Source: Desulfosporosinus nitroreducens
GTDB taxonomy: Bacteria > Bacillota > Desulfitobacteriia > Desulfitobacteriales > Desulfitobacteriaceae
Length of the DNA: 64,000 bases
Assembly: GCF_023897015.1 (NCBI RefSeq)
Contig: NZ_JAMHFY010000019.1
Location: forward strand, 35,090 to 99,089
Direction of reading: 5' to 3'
In this document: positions 49,382 to 58,089 of the stretch, piece after piece
How positions within the stretch are numbered: the stretch's first letter is position 1
Layout of the letters: every line of letters starts with the position of its first letter
Position numbers and translations under genes: made by a program
Notes under the pieces: generated by a model
The model's input: only the letters and a program-made list of their open reading frames with translations
The model's database searches: none
Told to the model about the DNA's origin: nothing

Positions 49382-49660
49382 ACACAAAACCTTTGAACAA
49401 GAGAAGTACGAAAAGTTGGGTGTATCCAGAGAGTTGCAGGCGGTGGGATTGCAACAGCATAGATTTTTCTGAATGGGCTTGTGAGGGCAGCTTGAAACTG
49501 CGATGCAGGAGTAGACGCTGACGGGAACCCCGTCCGTTATCAGTGGGGTGCATATGATAGTATGCAAAATGAGTGGGCGATTCTATGAATCGTCAATCAG
49601 GGTGGTATCGCAGAAGTTTAAAAGCTTTTGTCCCTTTAAGGGGCAGAAGCTTTTTTATTT
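49382..49660 (+). promoter_or_regulatory. T-box riboswitch of aroF, probably tRNA-Trp responsive
   Basis: The leader has the AGAGAG element, a Stem I of about 90 bases, the T-box core AGGGTGGTATCGC (about 49599-49612, one step from the usual GGTGGTACCGCG) and a terminator (49621-49660, arms around AAGCTTTTGTCCC) ending in T-rich sequence. By position relative to the downstream GAGGGC the specifier is TGG (49474-49476, in GAATGGGC), i.e. Trp; a Phe TTC at 49467-49469 is a less well placed alternative. Uncharged tRNA would prevent termination and switch on aroF. Confidence 0.85.
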
Positions 49661-49700
49661 TACCCTAAAACTCAATGAGATTAAGAAAGGAGTTCTCATC

Positions 49701-49739
49701 ATGGTATTAAGAGGTGATATCAGATGGTCTTTGTACTAA
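49701..49739 (+). CDS. 12-codon leader peptide overlapping aroF
   Basis: ATG preceded by AAAGGAG starts MVLRGDIRWSLY, whose TAA lies 13 bases inside aroF. The aroF ribosome site (AGAGGTGA) is within this frame. It fits translational coupling; the single Trp codon lies just before the aroF start. Real translation is inferred from the ribosome site only. Confidence 0.45.
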   Translation: MVLRGDIRWSLY

Positions 49740-50740
49740 AGCAGAATGTTTCGCAGGAAAAAATTAGCCAATTTGTTCAGAGGATTGAAGCTGAAGGATA
49801 TTCCACCTTTATAAGCACGGGAACTGAGCATACTGTAGTCTGCCTGATTGGAAACACTGCAAAAATCGATGTTGACTTTATCGTTCAAACAAACGAAATT
49901 GTAGAATACGGTAAGCGTGTGACTGAGCCTTATAAAGCTGTTAATCGAACAGTCCATCCAGATGATACTCTTGTTAAAGTAGGAGATATAACCATAGGAG
50001 AGGGCTTTTTTCAAGTGATTTCTGGCCCCTGCTCAGTAGAGAGTGAGGAGCAAGTTGTTCAAATCGCCAGATCTGTCAAGGCCAGTGGTGCAACTTTATT
50101 GCGAGGAGGTGCATTTAAGCCGCGTACATCACCTTACGCATTCCAAGGACTGCAGGACATGGGGATAAAATTTCTTCTTTCCGCTAAGAAAGAAACTGGG
50201 TTGCCAATTGTTACTGAGATTATGAATCAAACCCAATTGCCACTCTTTGAGGAAGTTGATGTAATTCAGATCGGTGCACGCAACATGCAAAATTTTGATC
50301 TGCTCAGGGAAGTTGGACGATGCAAAAAACCGATTCTTCTAAAAAGAGGTTTATGTAATACCATTGAAGAGTTTTTAATGAGTGCAGAATATATTATGTC
50401 TGAAGGAAACACGCAGATCATATTATGTGAAAGAGGAATTCGTACTTTCGAAACTATGACAAGAAATACGTTGGATCTTTCGGCTGTTCCATTATTAAAA
50501 CAAAAATCACATCTGCCAGTGATTGTAGATCCAAGCCATGCTGCCGGAATCCGCAGTTTAGTTGCTCCTTTATCCAAGGCTGCCATTGCGGTTGGAGCAG
50601 ATGGTCTGATGATTGAGACCCATAATAACCCTGCAGAGGCTTTAAGTGATGGTGCTCAATCACTGGATCTGCCGCAGTTCTCAACTCTTATGAATGATTT
50701 AAAGCGGAGAGTATCTTTTGAGGGCAAGATCAATAACTAA
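49724..50740 (+). CDS. aroF: 3-deoxy-7-phosphoheptulonate synthase (DAHP synthase)
   Basis: The 338-residue enzyme catalyses the first step of the shikimate pathway from PEP and erythrose 4-phosphate. It is of the I-beta type: a regulatory ferredoxin-like N-terminal domain of about 70 residues (FVLKQNVSQEKISQFVQRIE) joined to the barrel with ISGPCSVESEEQ, LRGGAFKPRTSPYAFQGL, the LLKRGLCNTIEE block and VDPSHAAG. Length equals the Thermotoga-type enzyme. It is controlled by a T-box and followed by a second T-box and trpEGDCF, so tryptophan supply and chorismate supply are tied together. Confidence 0.96.
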   Translation: MVFVLKQNVSQEKISQFVQRIEAEGYSTFISTGTEHTVVCLIGNTAKIDVDFIVQTNEIVEYGKRVTEPYKAVNRTVHPDDTLVKVGDITIGEGFFQVISGPCSVESEEQVVQIARSVKASGATLLRGGAFKPRTSPYAFQGLQDMGIKFLLSAKKETGLPIVTEIMNQTQLPLFEEVDVIQIGARNMQNFDLLREVGRCKKPILLKRGLCNTIEEFLMSAEYIMSEGNTQIILCERGIRTFETMTRNTLDLSAVPLLKQKSHLPVIVDPSHAAGIRSLVAPLSKAAIAVGADGLMIETHNNPAEALSDGAQSLDLPQFSTLMNDLKRRVSFEGKINN

Positions 50741-50789
50741 ACCGTTCTAAAAATGCATATAGAGAATAAACCGATGAAGCGGAGATAAC

Positions 50790-51044
50790 GTTATAACGTG
50801 CACTTACAGAGAGCGGGGGGAGCTGGAAACCCTGCAGAACGCAGTATAGCAAATGGACCGTTGAGGGCGCAATGAAACGGGTTTACCGGAGTATCCTGCG
50901 ACGTAACACAGACGTTAACTTGTGGGGAATATGTTGGTATTCTTATGAGAGTGCAGGAATAAAAATTCTGCAAAGCAAGGTGGTACCGCGAGTGAATTAA
51001 GCACTCGTCCTTGACAATAATGTCAACGGGCGAGTGTTTTTTTT
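50790..51044 (+). promoter_or_regulatory. T-box riboswitch of the trp operon
   Basis: CAGAGAG opens Stem I; the specifier is TGG (50854-50856, in AAATGGACC), read by tRNA-Trp. The T-box core AAGGTGGTACCGCG (50977-50990) is canonical. It ends in a terminator with arms CACTCGTCC..TTGAC and GTCAA.GGGCGAGTG and eight T (to 51044). No strong promoter lies between aroF and this leader, so read-through from aroF may contribute. Confidence 0.95.
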
Positions 51045-51243
51045 ACTACCCAGAAAGTATAAGCTTTCGTTGCATACTGCAAGAAGGGGCTAATACGTGC
51101 GAAGACAGTGTCTTCGTCTGGAAGCATAAGTGCAACAATGGCGACCGCCTTCGCCTTGAAGGCTTGGTATTAGCCAAGTTTTCTAGTAATTCTTCTCGCC
51201 GTTGTTGACTATCGCCTGCCACTAGAAGAAAGGAGTGAATCAT
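51045..51243 (+). promoter_or_regulatory. Structured 190-base leader between the T-box and trpE
   Basis: After the T-box terminator the mRNA still has nearly 200 bases. GGCTAATAC (about 51087) can pair with GTATTAGCC (about 51168); CGAAGAC-AGT-GTCTTCG is a perfect internal hairpin; TTTCTAGT can pair with ACTAGAAG just before the AAAGGAG ribosome site. No frame with a ribosome site is evident. It could be a second control layer, such as ribosome-site masking, or a remnant. Confidence 0.4.
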
Positions 51244-52710
51244 ATGTTAAGACCAAGCTTAGATGAAGCTAGAAAGATTGCCCAAGGGTATACGATACTA
51301 CCCGTTAGCAGAGAGATTTACGCAGATATTAAAACGCCTATAGCCTTACTGAAAGCAATTGATTCTATCAGCCACCGATATTATCTTCTGGAAAGTGTGG
51401 AGGGTGGCGAAGCTTGGGGCAGATACTCGTTTTTAGGGTTTGATCCCGTCACCCAAGTGACATGTAAGGATAATAGAATTGAGATCAATAATGGTACGCT
51501 TTTTAAGCTTGAGGGGCAAAATCCAACAGCAGTGGTCAGAGAAATCTTGTCTCAGTATAAAACCCCGCATTTTGATTTTCTCCCTCCCTTCACAGGAGGA
51601 TTTGTTGGCTATTTTGCTTACGATTTCATCAAATATTTCGAAAAGACACTTCAACCAAAAAGCATAGACATCGATAACTTTAATGATATGGAATTAATGC
51701 TTTTCGACAAGGTGATTGCCTATGATCACTTAAAACAAAAGATCATTATCATTATCAATGTAAAAACTGAAGCTTTAGAAGAAGGCTACCGGAAAGCCAG
51801 CTTCGAAATCGATAATATCATCAAGTTAATAAAGCAAAACATTTCGGAGGCAGTTAGCAAGCCCGTCTTAAAGTCTGAGATTCAGTCGGACATTTCAAAA
51901 AGCAAATATGAAGAAATGGTTAGAAAGGCAAAGGAACATATCTTCAATGGGGATATTTTTCAAGTGGTACTATCGAGGCGTTTTACAGCTAAAATGGAAG
52001 GCAGTTTGATGGACACTTACCGGGTTTTAAGGACGACAAATCCTTCGCCGTATATGTTCTTTATAAAGACCAAAGATGTTGAGATCGCAGGGACATCACC
52101 TGAAACTCTGGTAAAGTTGCAAAATGGCCGATTAGCAACCTTCCCGCTTGCCGGAACCAGGCCGAGAGGAACTACGGACGCAGAGGATAAGCAGATCGAG
52201 CAGGAATTAATGCAGGATGAAAAAGAGCTGAGCGAACATAACATGCTGGTAGACCTGGGAAGAAATGACCTGGGCAGGATCAGTAAATTTGGCAGTGTGA
52301 AAGTGAAAGATTATCTTAAAGTTTTACGTTTTTCCCATGTGATGCACATTGCTTCAGAGGTGAACAGTGAGATAAGAGAGGATAAAGATGCCTTGGATGC
52401 GATTATGTCAGTATTGCCGGCGGGGACTCTTTCAGGAGCACCTAAGATCCGTGCTTGCGAAATAATCGAAGATTTGGAGAATGCTCGCAGAGGAATCTAT
52501 GGCGGTGCAGTTGGGTATATCGATTTCTCTGGGAATATGGACACTTGTATCGCCATTAGAATGGCCGTCAAAAAGAATGATAACGTATATGTTCAGGCAG
52601 GGGCGGGTATCGTTGCTGACAGTGTTCCTGAAAGTGAATACCTGGAGTGTGAAAATAAGGCGATGGCAGTCATACGTGCCTTGATGCTTTCTCAGGAGGT
52701 GATGGACTAA
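51244..52710 (+). CDS. trpE: Anthranilate synthase component I
   Basis: The 488-residue chorismate-using enzyme makes anthranilate with ammonia from TrpG. The conserved block includes FPLAGTRPRGTTDAEDK, ELSEHNMLVDLGRNDLGRI, SGAPKIRACEIIEDLE and GGAVGYIDFSGNMDTCIAIR. The N-terminal LLESVEGGEAWGRYSFLGFD carries the ESxxxxxRYS type feedback site for tryptophan. ATG is chosen with AAAGGAG eight bases before; the GTG at 51235 is inside the ribosome site. Its stop overlaps trpG by one base. Confidence 0.97.
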   Translation: MLRPSLDEARKIAQGYTILPVSREIYADIKTPIALLKAIDSISHRYYLLESVEGGEAWGRYSFLGFDPVTQVTCKDNRIEINNGTLFKLEGQNPTAVVREILSQYKTPHFDFLPPFTGGFVGYFAYDFIKYFEKTLQPKSIDIDNFNDMELMLFDKVIAYDHLKQKIIIIINVKTEALEEGYRKASFEIDNIIKLIKQNISEAVSKPVLKSEIQSDISKSKYEEMVRKAKEHIFNGDIFQVVLSRRFTAKMEGSLMDTYRVLRTTNPSPYMFFIKTKDVEIAGTSPETLVKLQNGRLATFPLAGTRPRGTTDAEDKQIEQELMQDEKELSEHNMLVDLGRNDLGRISKFGSVKVKDYLKVLRFSHVMHIASEVNSEIREDKDALDAIMSVLPAGTLSGAPKIRACEIIEDLENARRGIYGGAVGYIDFSGNMDTCIAIRMAVKKNDNVYVQAGAGIVADSVPESEYLECENKAMAVIRALMLSQEVMD

Positions 52711-53291
52711 TGATTTTACTGATCGACAACTATGACAGCTTCTCATATAATCTTTATCAACTCATTGGGGAAATAAACGAGGATATTAAAGTGATGCGCA
52801 ATGACGAGTTGAGTGTTTCTGAAATTGAAGCTCTGCAACCTACTCATATTGTTATTTCTCCAGGACCAGGTTTTCCCGCCGATGCTGGAGTTTGTGAGCA
52901 GACTATATTAAAGCTCAAAGAATCAACCCCAATCTTGGGGGTCTGTCTTGGACATCAAGCGATCTGTGAGGCCTTTGGGGCAAAAATTGTTCATGCCAAA
53001 AAAATGATGCATGGTAAAAAGAGCAGTATCCATATTGCTAACGGCAATGAGATTTTTAAAGGGTTGCCGCCGATCATCGAAGCAGCCAGATATCACTCAT
53101 TGATTGCTGAAAAACAAGGCATCCCCGATGAACTACTGGTGATTGCCGAGGATCAAAGCGGGGAAATTATGGGTGTGAAACATCGAGATTATGAGGTGTA
53201 TGGGGTTCAGTTTCATCCAGAATCTATACTCACACCGAAAGGAAAAATGATCATTGCAAACTTTCTAGGGTTAGGAGGTGCAAGTAAATGA
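52710..53291 (+). CDS. trpG: Anthranilate synthase component II (glutamine amidotransferase)
   Basis: The 193-residue class I amidotransferase has the nucleophile motif GVCLGHQAICEAFG (Cys near 79), the oxyanion region ISPGPGFPADAG and the catalytic His-Glu in VQFHPESILTPKGK. It supplies ammonia to TrpE; in many Firmicutes the same protein also serves PabB. It overlaps both neighbours, so translation is coupled. Confidence 0.96.
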   Translation: MILLIDNYDSFSYNLYQLIGEINEDIKVMRNDELSVSEIEALQPTHIVISPGPGFPADAGVCEQTILKLKESTPILGVCLGHQAICEAFGAKIVHAKKMMHGKKSSIHIANGNEIFKGLPPIIEAARYHSLIAEKQGIPDELLVIAEDQSGEIMGVKHRDYEVYGVQFHPESILTPKGKMIIANFLGLGGASK

Positions 53292-54304
53292 TCATGAATG
53301 CGATTTATAAAATAGTCAATGGACAAGATCTTGATCTCAATACAACGAAGGCCGTTATGGAGCAAATCATGAATGGAGAGGCTACCAATGCCCAAATCGG
53401 ATCATTTCTGACGGCGATGAGAATGAAAGGAGAAAGCATCGAGGAAATAACGGCTTGCGCTATGGTCATGCGCGAAAAGTGCACGAAACTAAAAACGGGA
53501 ATGGATGTTCTGGATATTGTTGGGACAGGCGGAGATGAAGCGAATACCTTCAACATTTCCACAATAAGTGCTCTAGTCGTGTCTGCAGCAGGTGTACCCG
53601 TAGCCAAGCATGGGAACAGATCTGTCTCGAGCAAATGCGGAAGCGCTGATCTGCTTGAAGCTTTGGGAGTGAAAATCGATATTAACGCGGAAAAAAGCGA
53701 ACAAATTCTGCGTAAGATCGGTTTGTGCTTCATGTTTGCGCCAACCTACCATGCCTCAATGAAATATGCCGCGCCGGTCAGAAGAGAACTGGCTGTCCGT
53801 ACGATCTTCAATATTTTAGGTCCACTGGCGAATCCAGCCGGAGCAAACACCCAACTTTTGGGGGTTTACGATGAAAATTTAGTGGAGCCTCTGGCTAGGG
53901 TACTATCGAATCTGGGAGTAAGGCGTGCCATGGTGGTACATGGACATGATGGCTTAGACGAGGTTACGTTATGCAGCACGACGACTGTTTGCGAGGTCTT
54001 TGAAGGCAAGTTAAATAGTTTCTTTCTTGATCCTGAACAGTTAGGTTTTAAAAAGTGTACACCGGAAGAACTGGTAGGCGGGAATCCTGATGAAAATGCC
54101 AGGATTGCTTTAGATATACTGAATGGAGAGAAGGGACCTAAGCGTGATATCGTCTTGCTAAACACTGCGGTCTGTCTATATATGTTCCATAGCCATACAA
54201 CCCTTCGGGATTGCGTAAGGTTAGCGGGAGAAATCATTGACAGTGGGAAGGCGAAAGCCCAACTGGAAAGATTTATTGCCCTATCGAATGAGGTAGAATT
54301 ATGA
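53288..54304 (+). CDS. trpD: Anthranilate phosphoribosyltransferase
   Basis: The 338-residue enzyme transfers phosphoribose from PRPP to anthranilate. Signatures are DIVGTGGDEANTFNIST, AKHGNRSVSSKCGSADLLEALG, HASMKYAAPVRREL and FNILGPLANPA. The ATGA overlap with trpG and with trpC shows coupling. Length is normal. Confidence 0.97.
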   Translation: MIMNAIYKIVNGQDLDLNTTKAVMEQIMNGEATNAQIGSFLTAMRMKGESIEEITACAMVMREKCTKLKTGMDVLDIVGTGGDEANTFNISTISALVVSAAGVPVAKHGNRSVSSKCGSADLLEALGVKIDINAEKSEQILRKIGLCFMFAPTYHASMKYAAPVRRELAVRTIFNILGPLANPAGANTQLLGVYDENLVEPLARVLSNLGVRRAMVVHGHDGLDEVTLCSTTTVCEVFEGKLNSFFLDPEQLGFKKCTPEELVGGNPDENARIALDILNGEKGPKRDIVLLNTAVCLYMFHSHTTLRDCVRLAGEIIDSGKAKAQLERFIALSNEVEL

Positions 54305-55095
54305 TACTGGATCAGATAGCCCTTTATACAACAGGAAGAGTAGATGCATTAAAAAAGGGAAAATCATTCAATAAGATAGAAAAAGAAGCGCTGGCTATCA
54401 AAAATGAAAAACCTTTCGCTTTCGAAAAGGCGTTATCAAATAATGAGATGGCTTTTATCTGTGAGGTGAAGAAGGCATCTCCTTCTAAGGGGATAATCAG
54501 TGAATCTTTTCCATACCTAAAAATCGCTCAGGAATATGAAAGCGCGGGTGCGAATGCAATCTCCGTACTGACGGAACCGAAATTCTTCCTGGGCAGTGAC
54601 AGCTACTTGAGCGAAATAAAGGCTCAAGTGAACATCCCTGTTCTGCGGAAGGATTTCATCATTGACAGCTATCAGATTTACGAGTCTAAAATTATTGGCG
54701 CGGATGCTGTACTGCTTATCTGCAGTTTGTTGGACACAAACAGACTAAGTGAATATATCCAGATAGCCGACAGTCTGGGACTGTCAGCACTTGTGGAAAC
54801 ACATACTGAAGAGGAAATTAACTCTGCCCTGAAGGCCGGTGCTAGGCTTATTGGTATCAATAATAGGAACTTAAAAACCTTTGAAGTTGACTTAAATACG
54901 ACTGCCTCGTTAAGACATCTGGTGCCAAAGGAGGTGCTGCTTGTCTCTGAAAGCGGCATCCAGAAAACTGAGGATATTATGAGGCTACGTAAAAGCGATG
55001 TCGATGCGGTGCTGATCGGAGAGGCCTTTATGAGAAATGAAGATAAGGCTGCTGTCATGAAAAACCTGCGAGGGAAACGAGGCGAAGACGCATGA
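54301..55095 (+). CDS. trpC: Indole-3-glycerol-phosphate synthase
   Basis: The 264-residue TIM-barrel enzyme closes the indole ring. Motifs are FICEVKKASPSKGII, EYESAGANAISVLTEPKFF, VLRKDFIIDSYQIYES, GINNRNLKTFEVDL and SESGIQ. It overlaps trpD and trpF by four bases. Unlike enterobacteria, TrpC and TrpF are separate proteins here. Confidence 0.97.
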   Translation: MILDQIALYTTGRVDALKKGKSFNKIEKEALAIKNEKPFAFEKALSNNEMAFICEVKKASPSKGIISESFPYLKIAQEYESAGANAISVLTEPKFFLGSDSYLSEIKAQVNIPVLRKDFIIDSYQIYESKIIGADAVLLICSLLDTNRLSEYIQIADSLGLSALVETHTEEEINSALKAGARLIGINNRNLKTFEVDLNTTASLRHLVPKEVLLVSESGIQKTEDIMRLRKSDVDAVLIGEAFMRNEDKAAVMKNLRGKRGEDA

Positions 55096-55703
55096 CCAAA
55101 ATAAAGCTATGCGGTTTGAGCAGAGAGTGTGATATTGAGGCGGTTAATGAAGCACATCCAGACTATGTGGGCTTTGTCTTTGCCGATAGTAAACGTCGAA
55201 TTACGCCACAGGATGCTTTCGGGTTAAAAGAACTACTGGATGATAAAATTCAGACTGTCGGGGTTTTTGTGGATGAGACAATGGAACAAATCTTAGATAT
55301 CTGTTCTATTGGTATTGTTGATTTTATTCAACTCCACGGACAGGAAAATGCAACTTATATCGAAAGGCTCCAGAAGGAAAGCGGAAAGCCCGTCATCAAG
55401 GCGGTCAGAGTGCGTTCAAGGGAAGATATCAAAGCAGCCGAGAGGTTGAACTGTAACTATCTCTTGCTAGATGCCTTTTCTGACAAGAGTGCAGGCGGAA
55501 CAGGGGAAACCTTCGATTGGAAGGTTGTTGACACAGTTCAAAAACCCTTTTTCTTGGCAGGCGGACTAAACAGCAGAAATATATTACAGGCGATGAGTGC
55601 GGTCAAGCCGTTTGGCGTAGACATAAGCAGTGGAGTTGAAACCGATGGATTTAAGGATAGGGGTAAAATACTAGAAATAGTGAGATTGATTAGGAGTGTA
55701 TAA
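55092..55703 (+). CDS. trpF: Phosphoribosylanthranilate isomerase
   Basis: The 203-residue barrel enzyme isomerises phosphoribosylanthranilate. It opens with KIKLCGLSRECDIEAVNEAHP, has GFVFADSKRRITP, IQLHGQE and ends with FLAGGLNSRNIL and GVDISSGVETDGFKDRGKI. It is the last gene of the operon; trpB and trpA do not follow. A hairpin is found nine bases downstream. Confidence 0.97.
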   Translation: MTKIKLCGLSRECDIEAVNEAHPDYVGFVFADSKRRITPQDAFGLKELLDDKIQTVGVFVDETMEQILDICSIGIVDFIQLHGQENATYIERLQKESGKPVIKAVRVRSREDIKAAERLNCNYLLLDAFSDKSAGGTGETFDWKVVDTVQKPFFLAGGLNSRNILQAMSAVKPFGVDISSGVETDGFKDRGKILEIVRLIRSV

Positions 55704-55711
55704 AATAAGCA

Positions 55712-55739
55712 AAGCACGCCGACATTCCTCGGCGTGCTT
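55712..55739. terminator. Hairpin between trpF and the rubrerythrin gene
   Basis: AAGCACGCCGA and TCGGCGTGCTT (11-bp perfect stem, six-base loop) lie in the convergent gap. The T-run is short, so efficiency is uncertain. Confidence 0.75.
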
Positions 55740-55761
55740 ATTGGCTGTGGCTAATTTTGCT

Positions 55762-56307
55762 TTATTTGAAATATCGGTCAAGTAATCCTTTAAAGGCTCT
55801 ACCGTGACGAGCTTCATCCTTACACATTTCATGAACTGTATCATGAATTGCATCTAAATTGAGTTTCTTTGCTAAAGTAGCCAGGTCCTTTTTCCCTTGA
55901 GTCGCACCACATTCAGCGTCCACCCTTAGTTGCAGGTTTTTCTTGGTGTCTGCATCAACGACTTCTCCTAAAAGTTCAGCAAACTTCGCTGCATGTTCTG
56001 CTTCTTCCCATGCAAAACGTTTGTAAGCTTCGGCGACTTCAGGATAACCCTCCCGATCCGCTTGACGGCTCATCGCTAGGTACATACCAACTTCTGTACA
56101 TTCACCTGTGAAATTAGCTCTTAATCCTTCGATGACTTCTGGGTCAACCCCTTGAGCGATTCCTACTTTATGCTCATCAGCCCACTCTAAAACCCCTTCA
56201 ACTTTCTCTGAAAACTTACCCTTCGGTGCTTTACATTGGGGGCAATTATCGGGAGCCTCATTTCCTTCATGAATGTAACCACAGATAGCGCAAACAAATT
56301 TTTTCAT
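55762..56307 (-). CDS. Reverse rubrerythrin (N-terminal rubredoxin domain)
   Basis: The 181-residue protein has the rubredoxin-like iron site first ([20 protein letters not shown], residues 5-24) and the ferritin-like di-iron four-helix domain after it (about 55-180), with ExxH motifs in EEAEHAAKF and DEARHGRAF. This inverted order defines the reverse rubrerythrins, which in Clostridium act as NADH-dependent peroxidases with partner reductases in the oxygen/peroxide response. Length is normal. GAGGAG precedes the ATG. It is probably PerR-regulated by analogy, but I found no PerR box in the upstream region. Confidence 0.94.
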   Translation of the reverse strand: MKKFVCAICGYIHEGNEAPDNCPQCKAPKGKFSEKVEGVLEWADEHKVGIAQGVDPEVIEGLRANFTGECTEVGMYLAMSRQADREGYPEVAEAYKRFAWEEAEHAAKFAELLGEVVDADTKKNLQLRVDAECGATQGKKDLATLAKKLNLDAIHDTVHEMCKDEARHGRAFKGLLDRYFK

Positions 56308-56510
56308 TAAAATCCTCTCCTCTTTAGACGTTATTATTTATGGGGCATTAGGCGTTATTTACATTTCTTATTATATTATAATTATTCTAAAAGTCAACAT
56401 ATTTTTAAAAATATTTTTCCAAGCCCTTATTAACCTCACTTGATGATACTTTGAGTGACGGTCTTTCTTACTGCAGATTGGCTGAGAAATATTGTTCGAA
56501 AACTGCAATC

Positions 56511-56553
56511 ATAAAGAAGTAGATCCCAGCTATGCTGGGATCTACTTCTTTAT
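56511..56553. repeat. 20-bp-arm perfect hairpin
   Basis: Arms of 20 bases (56511-56530 and 56534-56553, core AGTAGATCCCAGC) enclose only TAT. It stands at the broken 5-prime end of the radical-SAM remnant and may be a terminator or the end of an inserted or deleted element. Confidence 0.85.
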
Positions 56554-56579
56554 GGGATTTCAAACGAGTTTTCTTAGTC

Positions 56580-57104
56580 ACTTGCTCTGCCTCTATCAAT
56601 GCCGAAGAGTTTCTTAAAGTGTTGCGCTATCTAAAAGGGAATGCGATGAAATTGCAGGTAGAAACGAGTGGCAGGAATAGCTATATTCTGAAAAAGATTC
56701 TCGAGGAAGGGCTGGCGGATGAGGTCATCATGAATGTTGTGGGACCAGCGACACTTTATAGCCAGATCTTAGGGAAGGCAGTGGACGTAGAGGATATCCA
56801 AAAGAGTATGGCCTTGGTAGCTCAGTTTCCAAGTTATCAATATCAGACGACAGTTACTCCAGTTATTCGTCAAGGAGGGGAGGCGCCCGTGATCAGCTAC
56901 CTTACAACCGCTGAAATTGCTGAAACTGCTCAGTTCATTGAAGAGGGAACAGGAAGTAAGAAAAATCCTTATCTAATTCGGTTGTTTAAGCCGGCAGAGT
57001 CGAAAAACGAACTTTTAAAGTCAATTGAACCACTCGTTTCGCTCTTTCCATACAGGACGGCTGCAAGAGCCTACCAAGTTTTTACCGATTTGGAAAGAAC
57101 TTAA
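56580..57104 (+). pseudogene. 5-prime-truncated radical-SAM activating enzyme
   Basis: The recognisable part (about 173 residues) begins at SINAEEFLKVLRYLKGNAMK, followed by LQVETSGRNSYILKKIL, which corresponds to the region just after the ISGGEP motif of glycyl-radical/anaerobic ribonucleotide reductase activases. The N-terminal half with the CxxxCxxC cluster site is missing, and the frame upstream runs through the 20-bp hairpin. The C-terminal half remains intact in frame, so loss is fairly recent. No ribosome site fits a start. An expressed C-terminal protein is unlikely but not excluded. Confidence 0.65.
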
Positions 57105-57163
57105 TAATAAATCCAAAGACCTGTAGGTACTTGCAGGGAGGGATAACTAAATCTAGAAATCAG

Positions 57164-57186
57164 AAAGCCGGATAATCCGGCTTTTT
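57164..57186 (+). terminator. Terminator after the radical-SAM remnant
   Basis: AAAGCCGGA-TAA-TCCGGCTTT followed by further T: a 9-bp stem and a short U-tract. Confidence 0.88.
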
Positions 57187-57245
57187 GATTGTCAGTTAAT
57201 AGTGTTATACAATATAATGGGAACTTTCCTATTAGCTCATGCATC

Positions 57246-57449
57246 TCAAACTTTCTTAATCTCGCTAATATTTATATCCGCTCCACAGTTTGGACAAAGG
57301 TAATGATAGCCAGGGATACTCATCTCGATCGACTCGATATCATTGTCGCTAAAGTCATTAATCTTGTCTATACCGAATTCCTTTAGCGTTACCGAGTCCC
57401 ACTCAATCCCACTATGGACAGTATTACAGTAGGGACATTTATAATTCAT
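57246..57449 (-). CDS. Zinc-ribbon small protein
   Basis: The 67-residue product starts MNYKCPYCNTVHSG and ends with HYLCPNCGADINIS; the two CxxC knuckles 45 residues apart form a zinc-ribbon. The middle is acidic. ATG 57449 follows AAAGTGAG at acceptable spacing; a GTG nine bases earlier overlaps that site. Function unknown; related small ribbons are common in Firmicutes. Confidence 0.75.
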   Translation of the reverse strand: MNYKCPYCNTVHSGIEWDSVTLKEFGIDKINDFSDNDIESIEMSIPGYHYLCPNCGADINISEIKKV

Positions 57450-57495
57450 GACTAACACTCACTTTCTTACATTCAATCCTATTCTAAGTCGTCTC

Positions 57496-58089
57496 TTAAT
57501 CAATATTTACGGCTAGCTTTCTCATTATACTGCGAGCTTGTCGGTACTTCTCGTAGACTTCATTTGAAGGCAGTTCATCTCCATAAATCCGCCAACCTTG
57601 AGTTCTTTTATAGGGAAGGGGCAGAAGTCCCATGAAACCCAAGACATCCTTCAAGGGATATCCTAAAAAAACTCCGACCTCATGAGGAAATTTAAGCGAT
57701 ATTATCCTGTGCTTGAGAAGACTCAGATAGGCGTCCAGCGAGTATTGCTTAGGATAGTTCATAGTCATTAAAAATTCTTGAACAGGTTTTTGTCGCAATA
57801 CGAAGTCTAACTTCTCCCTTTGATAAAAAATCACTTGCAGCCGCCCGTTCAATTCTCGGATTTTCTTGATCTGCAGAGCTTTTTGTTGAGTAAATAATTT
57901 TACAAATTCGATCCATTCCACTTCATTCGCTAAGGACACATTTAAGAGCACAGATGGTTTTATGCCCAAGACCAGAGGGGCAAGACTCTCAACTAGAAAG
58001 AGACTTTTCTCATGATAGGTTTTATCTTTCGCCCAAGTTATGAGTTTCCCCAAATGCTTAGTATTAAGCGGATCGAACTGTTCTTGCAC
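57496..58089 (-). CDS. DUF3793 family protein
   Basis: The 197-residue protein matches the DUF3793 pattern: ESLAPLVLGIKPSVLLNVSL near the start, LSLLKHRIISLKFPHEVGVFLGYPLKDV and GFMGLLPLPYKRTQGWRIYGDELPS-type endings (shown here in parts). Such proteins occur in anaerobic Firmicutes, often near iron or redox genes; no function is established. It lies 47 bases upstream of the zinc-ribbon gene on the same strand. Confidence 0.88.
   Translation of the reverse strand: MQEQFDPLNTKHLGKLITWAKDKTYHEKSLFLVESLAPLVLGIKPSVLLNVSLANEVEWIEFVKLFTQQKALQIKKIRELNGRLQVIFYQREKLDFVLRQKPVQEFLMTMNYPKQYSLDAYLSLLKHRIISLKFPHEVGVFLGYPLKDVLGFMGLLPLPYKRTQGWRIYGDELPSNEVYEKYRQARSIMRKLAVNID

Noticed and set aside
49305..49567. 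Short minus-strand frames opposite the aroF T-box
   Set aside because: They lie within the promoter and leader of aroF and have no ribosome sites.
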